Shown one piece after another: positions 35,523-44,367 of a DNA stretch of 64,000 bases. The notes under the pieces were generated by a model. The model did not search any database, was not told where the DNA came from, and was given only the letters and a program-made list of their open reading frames with translations. Numbering within the stretch: the stretch's first letter is position 1; every line of letters starts with the position of its first letter. This DNA comes from Rhodospirillaceae bacterium (lineage in GTDB: Bacteria > Pseudomonadota > Alphaproteobacteria > Azospirillales > Azospirillaceae), in NCBI GenBank assembly GCA_029267445.1, contig JAJUIU010000001.1, positions 81,075 to 145,074 on the forward strand, given 5' to 3'. The position numbers were made by a program, and so were the translations under genes.

Positions 35523-36224
35523 TCAGCTCCCCCGGACATCCTCGACCATCGCCTCCAGCCGCTCGAAATCCGTCACCAGCAACGCGTTGCCCTTGCGGAC
35601 CACGAGACCGTCACGGGCGAGGTCGCTGAGCACGCGGGCCACCGTCTCCCGCGTGGTGCTGACCCGGCTGGCGATGTCGCTGTGGATGGGGATGGGCGAG
35701 ATCTCCGCCGTGGCGGCGTCGTCCTTCAGCCCGGGCTTGGCGAGCCGCAGGATCTCCGCATGGACCCGGTTGTTGGCCCCCAGCGTGCTGAGGTCCATGA
35801 TGCGGCCGGTCGCCTGGCGGATCATGCGGGCCAGCCGGCGCATCACCATCCAGCCCACCTCCGGGTGGGTCATCAGCGTCTCCTGGAACAGGCGCGGCGA
35901 CATGAAGGCGACCCATGTCTCCGTCAGGGCCACGAGGCTGGCCGAGCGCGGTTCCCCGTCGATCGCCGCCAGCTCGCCCAGCCAGCCGCCGGCCTCCATG
36001 TCGTCGAAGGTGATCTCGCGCCCCGAGAGGGAATGGTTCACGACCCGGACGCGACCCTCCACGATGAAGCAGACGTCCCGCGTCTCCGAGTCCTGGTCGA
36101 CGATCTGCTCGTGCGCGTGGAAGTGCCGCCAGGCGCACTGCTTGGCGAGGGCGGCGCGCTCCTCCGGGCTGAGCGACCGGAAGAGGTCGATCCTGTCCAG
36201 GCTGGCGTGGGGGCTGTCTGTCAC
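35523..36224 (-). CDS. Crp/Fnr family transcriptional regulator
   Basis: A 233-residue regulator: an N-terminal cyclic-nucleotide-binding fold (HFHAHEQIVDQDSETRDVCF, VEGRVRVVNHSLSGREITFD, GELAAIDGEPRSASLVAL), a dimer helix and a C-terminal winged helix (IHSDIASRVSTTRETVARVL). The N-terminal cysteine cluster of oxygen-sensing FNR is missing, so it is closer to CRP or to heme/ligand-binding types. It is a possible, not demonstrated, regulator of the FNR-type boxes at the cco locus. Confidence 0.9.
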   Translation of the reverse strand: MTDSPHASLDRIDLFRSLSPEERAALAKQCAWRHFHAHEQIVDQDSETRDVCFIVEGRVRVVNHSLSGREITFDDMEAGGWLGELAAIDGEPRSASLVALTETWVAFMSPRLFQETLMTHPEVGWMVMRRLARMIRQATGRIMDLSTLGANNRVHAEILRLAKPGLKDDAATAEISPIPIHSDIASRVSTTRETVARVLSDLARDGLVVRKGNALLVTDFERLEAMVEDVRGS

Positions 36225-36287
36225 GGGTGGACCGGGTTGTTATGTATCGGCGCGCACCATACCCCCGCCCATGCCGCGTCGCAAACC

Positions 36288-36812
36288 CTAGGCGGCCTCG
36301 GATAGCCGCCTGTCGGCGAGGGCCCTGTCCTCCACCGCGATCCGGTGGCGCAGCAGAAGGGCGTTCAGGATGGAGTAGACCAGCGCCAGCTCCCAGGCGC
36401 CGAACGCGAGGGGCAGCACCGCGATCTCCCCCGTCACGACCAGATAGTTGGGATGCCGGACGTAGCGGAACGGCCCGCCTGTGACGAGCGGTGCCCCCGG
36501 CACGCTGATGATCCGTGTGGTCCAGTAGGGGCCGAGGGTGGCGACCACCCAGGCGCGCCCAAGCTGCAGCAGCACGAACAGGCCGATCAGCGGCCACAGC
36601 AGCGGGGCGTCGGCCGGGACCAGCAGGAAGAGGGCCAGCAGCCAGCTTCCGTGCAGCAGCACGAACAGCGGGTAGTGGCCGGCCCCGATCTCCACCCCGC
36701 CCATGGCGAGCAGCCGCGCCGTGTTCCGCCTTGCCAGCACCAGCTCCGCGATCCGCTGCAGGGCGACCAGCAGCACGATCACCTGTGGCGGGCCGATGGC
36801 GAAGCCGTCCAT
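36288..36812 (-). CDS. isoprenylcysteine carboxyl methyltransferase-like protein
   Basis: A 174-residue membrane methyltransferase with four or more helices. The ICMT signature is GPFRYVRHPNYLVVTGEIAV near residue 120, ending in LLRHRIAVEDRAL. It starts two bases after the type III PKS stop. In Streptomyces (SrsB) and Bacillus (BpsB), ICMT-type enzymes next to type III PKS genes O-methylate the polyketide phenol or pyrone, so a tailoring role here is a reasonable inference. Confidence 0.88.
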   Translation of the reverse strand: MDGFAIGPPQVIVLLVALQRIAELVLARRNTARLLAMGGVEIGAGHYPLFVLLHGSWLLALFLLVPADAPLLWPLIGLFVLLQLGRAWVVATLGPYWTTRIISVPGAPLVTGGPFRYVRHPNYLVVTGEIAVLPLAFGAWELALVYSILNALLLRHRIAVEDRALADRRLSEAA

Positions 36813-36814
36813 CC

Positions 36815-37888
36815 CTAAAGCTCCAGCAGGGCGAGGCCGGCCGTGAAGCCGGGGCCGAGGGCCGACATCAGATGCGGGCCTGTCGCGCCCTTCGCCATCC
36901 GCCGTTCCAGCACGAACAGGGCGGTCGCGGCGGACATGTTGCCGTAGTCGCGCAGCACGTCGCGGGCGTCGTCCAGCCCCGCCTCGCAGGGGCTCAGCAC
37001 CTCCGCCAGGGCTTCCAGCACCTTGGCACCCCCAGGATGGCAGACCGAGCCCGCCAGCCGTGTCCGGTCGAGCCCGTTCTCCGCCAGGAAGGCGTCGGCG
37101 ACCGCGCCGAACCGCTCCCGCACCAGGGCCGGGATGCTCTGGGAGAAGATGACGCCCAGGCCGTCGTCCTTCACGTCCCAGCCCATGATGTCCAGCGTGT
37201 GGGGCCAGGTATGCTCCGTCCAGGCGCGCACGGCCCCGTCGCCCGGCTGCCGGTCGTCCGGGTCGGCGCGCAGGATGGCGGCGGCCCCGCCGTCCCCGAA
37301 CAGGGCCGTGGCGACGATGTTGGCCTTGCCGAGGTCGCCATGGCGGAATGACAGGGCGCACAGCTCCACCACGAGGAACAGCACGTTCCGGCCGGGCATG
37401 GACCGCGCCCAGTTGGCCGCACGGGCGAGCCCGATGACCCCGCCGGCGCAGCCCAGGCCGAAGATCGGCAGACGCTGCACGTCGCGGCGCAGGCCCATCC
37501 GTTCCATCAGCAGGGCGTCGAGACTCGGGGTGGCGACGCCCGTGGACGACACGGCGACGATGGCGTCGATGTCGTCGGGGCCGAGCCGGGCCCGCTCCAT
37601 CGCCTGCCAGCTGGCCCGTTCCAGCACGTCCACCGCGCTGTCGAGGAACATGGCGTTGCGCTCGCTCCAGTTCCGAGGGCGCTTGTACCAGTCGATGGGC
37701 ACGCAGGAGTAGCGGGTCTCGATGCCGGCGTTGGTGAAGACGGGGGCCAGCCGGTCGAAATCGCGCAGCCGGTCGGCGAAGACCTCGCGCGCCGCGTCCC
37801 GGGTCAGTTCCTGCGGGAAGCGGTGGGGTGGGGTGGCCGTGGCGACGGCCCTTATCCTGGCGGTTGGCAGCATCACACCTGTGACCAT
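36815..37888 (-). CDS. type III polyketide synthase (chalcone synthase-like)
   Basis: About 357 residues, the usual size. The catalytic triad is visible: Cys147 in IFGLGCAGGVIGLA, His in AGSVCHPGGAKVLEAL and Asn in RDYGNMSAATALFVLE. The family extends an acyl-CoA starter with malonyl-CoA and cyclises it to resorcinols, pyrones or phloroglucinols. With the downstream methyltransferase the likely product is a methylated phenolic lipid or alkylpyrone; chain length cannot be read. ATG 37888 is chosen; ATG 37873 is possible and the frame is open further upstream. Confidence 0.92.
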   Translation of the reverse strand: MVTGVMLPTARIRAVATATPPHRFPQELTRDAAREVFADRLRDFDRLAPVFTNAGIETRYSCVPIDWYKRPRNWSERNAMFLDSAVDVLERASWQAMERARLGPDDIDAIVAVSSTGVATPSLDALLMERMGLRRDVQRLPIFGLGCAGGVIGLARAANWARSMPGRNVLFLVVELCALSFRHGDLGKANIVATALFGDGGAAAILRADPDDRQPGDGAVRAWTEHTWPHTLDIMGWDVKDDGLGVIFSQSIPALVRERFGAVADAFLAENGLDRTRLAGSVCHPGGAKVLEALAEVLSPCEAGLDDARDVLRDYGNMSAATALFVLERRMAKGATGPHLMSALGPGFTAGLALLEL

Positions 37889-38027
37889 CGTTCCGGAACG
37901 CCGTCCTTCAACCCTTCTGAGCCGAAAGTGGCACGCACCCCTTACCTTCGCGCGAGCCGGAGCGGTCACGCCCTTGCGCGCGTCCAGCGCCTGCCGCAGG
38001 GTGGTCGGGAAGGGAGTACCCTGGCCC

Positions 38028-38756
38028 GTGACCCCGTCCGATCCGCAGGAAAGCCCGCCGAGCAGCCAGCCCCCGCCACTCCGGCGGCGGTTCGGCATGA
38101 GTCTGGCCGCGCGGCTGCGGGCGTATCTGTTCGCCGGCATCCTGGTGACGGCGCCGATCTCCATCACCTTCTACCTGGCCTGGCTGTTCATCGGGTCGAT
38201 CGACACGTTCGTGCTGCGGTTCCTGCCGCCGACATACAATCCGGAAACCTATCTGCGGGTCTGGATACCCGGCCTGGGGCTGCTGATCGTCGTCATCCTG
38301 CTGATGATCATCGGCATGTTCGCCGCCGGGTTCGTGGGGCGCATGCTGGGCCGGGCCGGGGAGTCGCTGGTGGCGCGGATGCCGGTGATCCGCAGCGTCT
38401 ACGCCGCGACCAAGCAGATCTTCGAGGCCGTGCTGGCCAACAAGCAGCAGGCCGGCGCCTACCGCGAGGTCGTGCTGGTGGAATTCCCGCGCAAGGGCGT
38501 GTGGACGGTGGGATTCGTCACCGGTGCGGTGGACCCCGAGATCGCCCGGAACATTCCCCAGGACGTGGTCAGCGTATTCGTGCCGACCACACCGAACCCG
38601 ACCGGCGGATACCTGATGTTCTTCCCCCGCACGGACGTGGTTCGCCTGGACATCACGGTGGAGGAGGGAATCAAGATGATCGTCTCCACCGGCATCGTCA
38701 CCCCGAGCGAACGCCGGCTGTCGCTGGCCCGGCACAAGGACGAGGCGGCGGACTGA
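38028..38756 (+). CDS. DUF502 membrane protein
   Basis: About 242 residues (GTG 38028 start, with GGGAAGGGAG upstream; ATG 38097 gives a 219-residue form). Two membrane helices (YLFAGILVTAPISITFYLAW and LGLLIVVILLMIIGMFAAGF) are followed by a soluble beta-rich domain (SVYAATKQIFEAVLANKQQA, GYLMFFPRTDVVRLDITVEE). DUF502 proteins are widespread and uncharacterised. It is divergent from the PKS gene. Confidence 0.85.
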   Translation: MTPSDPQESPPSSQPPPLRRRFGMSLAARLRAYLFAGILVTAPISITFYLAWLFIGSIDTFVLRFLPPTYNPETYLRVWIPGLGLLIVVILLMIIGMFAAGFVGRMLGRAGESLVARMPVIRSVYAATKQIFEAVLANKQQAGAYREVVLVEFPRKGVWTVGFVTGAVDPEIARNIPQDVVSVFVPTTPNPTGGYLMFFPRTDVVRLDITVEEGIKMIVSTGIVTPSERRLSLARHKDEAAD

Positions 38757-38845
38757 CGCCGTCAGGGCCGTCGCCTGCGCGGCCCGCGCGGGAGGTGCGC
38801 CGGAATGTCGCTGGTGGCGCGGTCCGTTTCAGGTGAAATGGTTGC

Positions 38846-39466
38846 ATGTCCGCGACCGCCGCCCTGATCGCCTTCCTGATGGCCTTCGCGCTCGCCCTGG
38901 CGAGCCCGGGGCCGAGCTTCGCGCTGCTGCTGCGCACCAGCCTGCGCGGAGGGCGCCGAGCCGCCGTGAAGGTGGCCGTCGGCATCGGGCTGGGCGACCT
39001 GTTCTGGGGCGTGCTGGCGGTGGTCGGGGTGGCGGCGCTGACGGCACGCCATCCCTGGATCGCCACGGCCGTCCAGGTGGGCGGCGGGCTGTTCCTGCTG
39101 TGGCTCGCCATCTCCTCCCTGCGTGCCGCCCTGCGCCCCGGGCCGCCTGACCTGACGGGGGAGGGTGACATGGCGGCCCGGCGCGGGATCGCGACGGGAT
39201 TCGGCCTGACCGCGCTGAACCCGAAGGCCGGCGTGTTCTGGCTGTCGCTGACCGGCCTGCTGCTGGGGCCGCACCTGCACTGGACCGTTCCCGCGACGGC
39301 GGTCGCCATCGCCACGGTGATGTCCGTCGGCTGGCATTGCCTGCTCGCCGTCGCCTTCACCACGCCCGCCGTGGCCGCCGCCTATGCCCGCCTGCGGCGG
39401 GGGATGGAGGCGGCGCTGGGCGCCGTGCTGGGCGCCTTGGGCCTGAAGCTTCTCACCGCGTGGTGA
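38846..39466 (+). CDS. LysE/RhtB family exporter
   Basis: A 206-residue membrane protein with about six helices and the LysE/RhtB signatures SPGPSFALLLRTSLRGGRRA near the N-terminus and GFGLTALNPKAGVFWLSL in the middle. The family exports amino acids or similar metabolites by proton antiport; the substrate is unknown. Confidence 0.92.
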   Translation: MSATAALIAFLMAFALALASPGPSFALLLRTSLRGGRRAAVKVAVGIGLGDLFWGVLAVVGVAALTARHPWIATAVQVGGGLFLLWLAISSLRAALRPGPPDLTGEGDMAARRGIATGFGLTALNPKAGVFWLSLTGLLLGPHLHWTVPATAVAIATVMSVGWHCLLAVAFTTPAVAAAYARLRRGMEAALGAVLGALGLKLLTAW

Positions 39467-39550
39467 GGGCCGCCGGCCGGGGTAAACCCATATTGCCGCC
39501 GCTCCGGGCGCATGCTTAGTCTCTGAAGGGACTTCTCTCAGGGGGCGGGC

Positions 39551-41320
39551 ATGGCGGGTGAGCGGATTCTGGCGTCGCGGCGCCAGGTGCTGGCGGGACT
39601 GACGGCCGGGGCGGCGGCGGGTGCCGCGACCGTGGTGCCGTTCCCGGCCACGGCGCAGTCTGCGGCCCCCGTCCCACCGCCCACACCCGACGCCATCACC
39701 AGGGAGATGGTCGCTGCCGCCGAGAAGCTGATGGGTGTGGGGTACACCGAGGCGGAGCGAAGCCAGATCCTGGCCGGGTTCCAGGACCATCTGGCGCGGC
39801 TGGAGGCGCTGCGGGCGATCCCGAAGCCGAACGACCTGCACCCCGCCACCGTGTTCGACCCGCGCCTGCCGGGCCGCACATATCCGGCGCAGGAGGACCG
39901 TGTGGTGCTGGCCAAGGCCGAGGCCGGCCGCGTGCCAAATGACAAGGCCGACCTTGCCTATGCGCCCGTTACCGCGCTGTCGGCCTGGATCGCCGCGGGC
40001 GACCTGCGCAGCGAGACGCTGACGGAGGTCTATCTGGACCGGATCGCCCGCTTCGCCCCGAAGCTGGAATGCTTCGTCAGCGTGACGGCCGAACTGGCGC
40101 TGAAGGAGGCGCGGCAGGCGGACCGGGAGCTGAAGGCCGGCAAACGGCGGGGGCCGCTGCACGGCATCCCGTATGTGATGAAGGATCTGGCGGACACGGC
40201 CGGCATCGCCACCACCTGGGGGGCGGTGCCATATCGCGAGCGGATCGCCAAGAATGATGCCACCATCGTGACCCGCCTGCGCGAGGCGGGGGCGGTGCTG
40301 CTGGGCAAGACCACGCTGGGCGAACTCGCCTATGGCGACGTCTGGTTCGGCGGTACTACGCGGAACGCCTGGGACCCGCGCGAGGGGTCGAGCGGCAGTT
40401 CCGCCGGGACGGGCAGCGCCGTGGCGGCCGGGCTGGCCGCCTTCGGCATCGGGACGGAGACGCTGGGCAGCATCATCAGCCCGTCGCAGCGCTGCGGCCT
40501 TGCCGGGCTGCGGCCCACCTTCGGGCGGGTGCCGCGCACCGGCTGCATGGCGCTGTGCTGGAGCCTGGACAAGATCGGGCCGATGGCGCGGTCGGTGGAG
40601 GACACGGCCCTGGTGCTGGCCGCCCTGAACGGGCGCGACCCGGCCGATCCGGCCAGCCTTCAGCACGGTTTCGCCTATGACGGCGGGATGGATATCACGG
40701 GCCTGCGCGTCGGCTACGACCCGGCCTGGTTCAAGGGCGATGCGGTGACGGATGTGGACCGGGCGGCGCTGGAGGCCCTGCGCGGCCTGGGCGTGACGCT
40801 GGTGGAGGTGGAGATGCCGAAGCTCCCCTCCGGCCCGATGCTGGGCATCGTGCTGGTGGAGGCGGCGGCGGCGTTCGAGGAGTTGACCCTGACGGATGCG
40901 GACGACACGCTGCGCTGGCAGGGCGACGAGGCGTGGCCGAACACGTGGCGGCAGGCGCGTTTCCATTCCGCCGTGGACTACGTCCAGGTGGACCGGCTGC
41001 GGCGTCTTCACATGCAGGCGATGGACAGAGTCTTCGAGGGCGTGGAGCTGCTATTCGGCCCGAATTTCGCTGGCGGCATGCTGATGGTGACGAACGCCAC
41101 GGGGCATCCGCAGCTGATCCTGCGCGCGGGTTTCACGGAACGCCCGCTGGACCCGTTGACGCTGGAGCCGTTGCCCACGGGTGTCGAGCCGGCGAAGACA
41201 CGGGCGCCGCACGGCGTCAGCCTGTGGGGGCCGCTGTTCGGGGAGGGGCGGATGATCGCCCTCGGCCGGGCGCTGGAGGCGAAGCTGGGCGTGTCGGCGG
41301 AGCGGCCGCCGGGGTTCTGA
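39551..41320 (+). CDS. amidase signature enzyme, probably exported
   Basis: A 589-residue amidase. The N-terminus looks like a Tat signal (ASRRQVLAGLTAGAAAGAAT). The Ser-cisSer-Lys catalytic set is seen in GIPYVMKDLADTAG (Lys) and REGSSGSSAGTGSAVAAGLA (Ser pair), followed by IGTETLGSIISPSQRCGLAG. Members hydrolyse amides in drugs, amino-acid amides or aryl amides; the substrate is unknown. It lies about 85 bp after the LysE gene and is probably independent. Confidence 0.9.
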   Translation: MAGERILASRRQVLAGLTAGAAAGAATVVPFPATAQSAAPVPPPTPDAITREMVAAAEKLMGVGYTEAERSQILAGFQDHLARLEALRAIPKPNDLHPATVFDPRLPGRTYPAQEDRVVLAKAEAGRVPNDKADLAYAPVTALSAWIAAGDLRSETLTEVYLDRIARFAPKLECFVSVTAELALKEARQADRELKAGKRRGPLHGIPYVMKDLADTAGIATTWGAVPYRERIAKNDATIVTRLREAGAVLLGKTTLGELAYGDVWFGGTTRNAWDPREGSSGSSAGTGSAVAAGLAAFGIGTETLGSIISPSQRCGLAGLRPTFGRVPRTGCMALCWSLDKIGPMARSVEDTALVLAALNGRDPADPASLQHGFAYDGGMDITGLRVGYDPAWFKGDAVTDVDRAALEALRGLGVTLVEVEMPKLPSGPMLGIVLVEAAAAFEELTLTDADDTLRWQGDEAWPNTWRQARFHSAVDYVQVDRLRRLHMQAMDRVFEGVELLFGPNFAGGMLMVTNATGHPQLILRAGFTERPLDPLTLEPLPTGVEPAKTRAPHGVSLWGPLFGEGRMIALGRALEAKLGVSAERPPGF

Positions 41321-41352
41321 GCCGCCTGTCCGGGGCCCCGTTCCGGTCCCGT

Positions 41353-41411
41353 GTGATACGCTGTGTTACGCTGTGATACGTTTTTCCGCATCACGGGCCG
41401 TAACGTATCAC
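41353..41411. repeat. short tandem and inverted repeat cluster
   Basis: Three copies of GTG(A/T)TACG at exact 10-bp spacing (41353-41360, 41363-41370, 41373-41380). The third copy forms the left arm of a perfect 10-bp inverted repeat GTGATACGTT / AACGTATCAC (41373-41382 and 41402-41411) with a 19-base spacer. It lies between the amidase and recG stops (convergent), where a regulator operator would be unexpected. Confidence 0.75.
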
Positions 41412-41507
41412 TGGAAGCCGGAGGGGGAGACGGTCGGTGCGGGCGCACCTCGCCCAACCGTCGAGAGGAAATTTTTCACATCTCGGCGCGTTTGTCCAGC
41501 CCGAACG

Positions 41508-43589
41508 TCAGCCCGAGCGCAGATACTTGATCGCGGCGTCGCGCTCGAACAGGTAGAGCAGGATGCGCAGCGATCCGGCGCGGGGGCCGGTCAGTTCGGG
41601 GTCGCGCTCCACGATCAGGCGGGCGTCGTCCCGCGCGGCGGCGAGCAGCTCCCCATGCACGGCGAGGTCGGCGAGGCGGAATTCCGGAAGGCCGGACTGT
41701 TTGGTGCCGAGCACCTCGCCCGCACCCCGGAGCTGGAGGTCCTTCTCCGCGATGAGGAACCCGTCCTCCGTGTCCTTCATGGTGGCGAGGCGTTCGCGAG
41801 CCACCTCGCCCAAAGGCGCGGCGTAGAGCAGCAGGCAGCGGCTTTCGGCGGCACCCCGGCCCACACGGCCGCGGAGCTGGTGAAGCTGGGCGAGGCCGAA
41901 ACGCTCCGCATGCTCGATCACCATGATCGTCGCCTCCGGCACGTTCACGCCCACCTCGATCACCGTGGTGGCGACCAGCACGTCCAGTTCGCCCGACGCG
42001 AAGCGGGCCATGACGGCGTCCTTGTCCGTGCCCTTCATCTTGCCGTGGACGAGGCCGACCCGGTCCCCCAGCCGTTCGCGCAGGGTGGCGTGGCGCAAGG
42101 TGGCGGCGGCGAGGTCCGTCTGCTCCGACTCCTCCACCAGCGGGCAGACCCAGTAGACGCGCTGGCCCTGGGAGATGGCCCGGGGCAGGCCCTCCACCAC
42201 CTCCTCCAGCCGGTCGAGCGGGATGACGGAGGTCTTCACCGGCTTGCGGCCGGGCGGCTTCTCATCCAGGCGCGACACGTCCATGTCGCCATAGGCGGTG
42301 AGGGTGAGGGTGCGGGGGATCGGCGTGGCCGTCATCACCAGCGTGTCCACGCCACGCCCCTTGGCGGCGAGCTGAAGGCGCTGGTGGACGCCGAACTTGT
42401 GCTGCTCGTCGATCACCGCGAGGGCGAGGTCCTTGAAGGCCACATCCTCCTGGAACACGGCGTGGGTCCCGACCAGGATGTCGATCCCGCCGGCGGCCAG
42501 CCGGTCCAGCACCGCTTGGCGCGCCTTGCCCTTGTCCCGGCCGGTGAGGATGGCGAGGGTGACGCCGGCGGCCCGGCACAGCGGCTCAAGCGTTTCGGCG
42601 TGCTGGCGGGCCAGGATCTCCGTCGGCGCCATCAAGGCCGCTTGGCAGCCCGCCTCCACCGCGTTCAGCATGGCGAGCAGGGCCACGATGGTCTTGCCGC
42701 TGCCGACATCGCCCTGGAGCAGGCGGAGCATGCGCACGGGCTGGGCCATGTCGGCATGGATGTCGTCCAGCGCCCGCGCCTGGGCGCCTGTCAGCGTGTA
42801 GGGGAGGGCTGCTGACACCTTCGCCCGCAGCCGCCCGTCGCCCTGGACCGGTCGGCCGGCCACGCGGCGCTGATGCCAACGCACCAGGGCGAGGGCGAGC
42901 TGGTTGGCCAGCAGCTCATCGAAGGCGAGGCGGGCACGGGCCGGGCCTAAGGGGTTGATGTCGGCCTCGTCCGCGGGTTGGTGCAAGGAGGTCAGTGCCG
43001 CCTTCCAGGCGGGCCAGCCGCGCATGCGCAGCCACGCGGAATCCTGCCATTCCGGCAGATCCGGCGCCTTGGACAGGGCACCCTGGATGGCGGTGCGCAG
43101 GGGCTTGGGATTGAGCCCGCCGGTGAGCGGGTAGACAGGCTCCACCTGTGTCGGCGGCGGAGCCTCCTCCGCCGGGCCGAAATAGTCCGGATGCACGATC
43201 TGGAGCTGGCCGTTGAACCGCTCCGCCTTGCCGGAGACGACGACCTTCTGTCCCACGGGCAGGCGCTTCGTCAGCCAGTCGCCCTTAACGTGGAAGAACA
43301 CCAGCTCCATCAGGCCCGTATGGTCCGTGCAGCGGACCCGATACGGGCGGTTGGCGATCACGGGCGGGGCGTGCCCGTCCACCCGCACCGTCAGCGTGAC
43401 GATGCGCCCCTCCGGTGCCGCCTCGATGGAGGGCACCGACAGCCGGTCGATGAGGCCGGTGGGCCGGTGCCACAGCAGGTCCACCACATGCGGCCCGGCC
43501 AGCCGTTCCGCCAGCTTGCCGAGGCGCGGCCCCAGCCCCGGCAGGGTGGTCACGGGCGCGAACAGGGGATAGAGGATGGCGGGGCGCAA
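41508..43589 (-). CDS. recG: ATP-dependent DNA helicase RecG
   Basis: A 693-residue RecG of normal length: a wedge/OB domain (VDLLWHRPTGLIDRL, VRVDGHAPPVIANRPYRVRC), then SF2 motifs I LLQGDVGSGKTIVAL, II LAVIDEQHKFGVHQR, III MTATPIPRTLTL and VI HQLRGRVGRGAAESRCLL. It remodels stalled replication forks and Holliday junctions. The start is a TTG (43587-43589); no in-frame ATG lies upstream before a stop codon, and homologues begin MRP.LL.PLFAPV. Confidence 0.95.
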   Translation of the reverse strand: MRPAILYPLFAPVTTLPGLGPRLGKLAERLAGPHVVDLLWHRPTGLIDRLSVPSIEAAPEGRIVTLTVRVDGHAPPVIANRPYRVRCTDHTGLMELVFFHVKGDWLTKRLPVGQKVVVSGKAERFNGQLQIVHPDYFGPAEEAPPPTQVEPVYPLTGGLNPKPLRTAIQGALSKAPDLPEWQDSAWLRMRGWPAWKAALTSLHQPADEADINPLGPARARLAFDELLANQLALALVRWHQRRVAGRPVQGDGRLRAKVSAALPYTLTGAQARALDDIHADMAQPVRMLRLLQGDVGSGKTIVALLAMLNAVEAGCQAALMAPTEILARQHAETLEPLCRAAGVTLAILTGRDKGKARQAVLDRLAAGGIDILVGTHAVFQEDVAFKDLALAVIDEQHKFGVHQRLQLAAKGRGVDTLVMTATPIPRTLTLTAYGDMDVSRLDEKPPGRKPVKTSVIPLDRLEEVVEGLPRAISQGQRVYWVCPLVEESEQTDLAAATLRHATLRERLGDRVGLVHGKMKGTDKDAVMARFASGELDVLVATTVIEVGVNVPEATIMVIEHAERFGLAQLHQLRGRVGRGAAESRCLLLYAAPLGEVARERLATMKDTEDGFLIAEKDLQLRGAGEVLGTKQSGLPEFRLADLAVHGELLAAARDDARLIVERDPELTGPRAGSLRILLYLFERDAAIKYLRSG

Positions 43590-43665
43590 GGGGACCCGTG
43601 CTGGTGACAGGGGGTGAGGTTCGATCTATATCCCAGCGCGGGCGGTCACGGGAACAGATGCCGTG

Positions 43666-43959
43666 ATGCCGGTGGAGGATCGATTGAGTTCAGACACGAT
43701 CTCAGAAGCACGGCGCAAGCGCTTGATTTTCCGGAGCGGTCATCGCGGAACGAAGGAGCTGGACATCCTGTTCGGCGCCTTCGCGGCCCAGCATCTGGAC
43801 GGCTTCACGGCGGCGGAGACGGACGCGTTCGAAACACTGCTGGATCTGCCGGACCCGGACGTCTTCGACTGGATCACCGGGGCGGCGGACCCACCGGAGG
43901 GGCCGGTCGGCGACATGGTGCGGCGGGTGAAGGCGTTCCGGTTCCGGCCGGAGGCGTGA
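43666..43959 (+). CDS. sdhE: SdhE/Sdh5 succinate dehydrogenase flavinylation factor
   Basis: About 97 residues with the SdhE signature EARRKRLIFRSGHRGTKELD and DLPDPDVFDWITG. SdhE promotes covalent FAD attachment to succinate dehydrogenase. GTG 43663 and ATG 43666 are poor in Shine-Dalgarno sites; TTG 43684 has GGAGGA just upstream and would give a 91-residue protein, so the true start is uncertain. It is divergent from recG, a common alphaproteobacterial arrangement. Confidence 0.93.
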   Translation: MPVEDRLSSDTISEARRKRLIFRSGHRGTKELDILFGAFAAQHLDGFTAAETDAFETLLDLPDPDVFDWITGAADPPEGPVGDMVRRVKAFRFRPEA

Positions 43960-44035
43960 GTGCGGACGAGATGGTATGCTGATCGTAATGGCCCATAGGG
44001 CGATGAGGGCTGGGCGCGACGTTCATGGTGTGATC

Positions 44036-44206
44036 ATGCCGGTGACGCTGGAGATCGACGATGTGCCGGAAGAGCTGATCGCGCGTCTCGCACGACGCGC
44101 CATCGCCAATCGCCGTTCGCTCGACGAAGAGCTAGTTGCCATTCTCCATGCGGCGACCAGCACGTCGGTGGATGAGGCTGCTGAACCACACGGACAGGGC
44201 GGATAG
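44036..44206 (+). CDS. FitA/VapB-like antitoxin
   Basis: A 56-residue ribbon-helix-helix protein (VTLEIDDVPEELIARLARRA then NRRSLDEELVAILHAATS) of the FitA/plasmid-stability type. These antitoxins bind a PIN-domain toxin encoded directly downstream. Here only the tail of such a toxin remains, in the same frame after the stop, so this may be an orphan antitoxin. ATG 44036 gives the usual family N-terminus. Confidence 0.75.
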   Translation: MPVTLEIDDVPEELIARLARRAIANRRSLDEELVAILHAATSTSVDEAAEPHGQGG

Positions 44207-44335
44207 GTCTGCATCGGCCTCGCGGAGGCTTGCCGACTGTCGGCATACGATGCCAGTTATCTGTGGCTCGCCCGCCGTTTGGGCGTCGAGCTTGTTACCC
44301 TCGATCAGAAGCTGATCGCGGCCGCCGCCCACTGA
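44207..44335 (+). pseudogene. VapC/FitB PIN toxin remnant
   Basis: Directly after the antitoxin stop, the same frame reads LAEACRLSAYDASYLWLARR, then LGVELVTLDQKLIAAAAH and a stop. This is the C-terminus of a PIN-domain toxin (family pattern YDA.Y..LA......TLD..L..A). The start codon and first ~95 residues, including most of the acidic active site, are missing, consistent with an internal deletion. No complete toxin frame is present. Confidence 0.82.
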
Positions 44336-44367
44336 GCGGCCGAAGCCCCTTTCCAGGTTCGGACATC

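Noticed and set aside
35523..36224. Calling the Crp/Fnr protein an oxygen-sensing Fnr
   Set aside because: The N-terminal cysteine cluster needed for the iron-sulfur centre is missing, so only the family assignment is kept.
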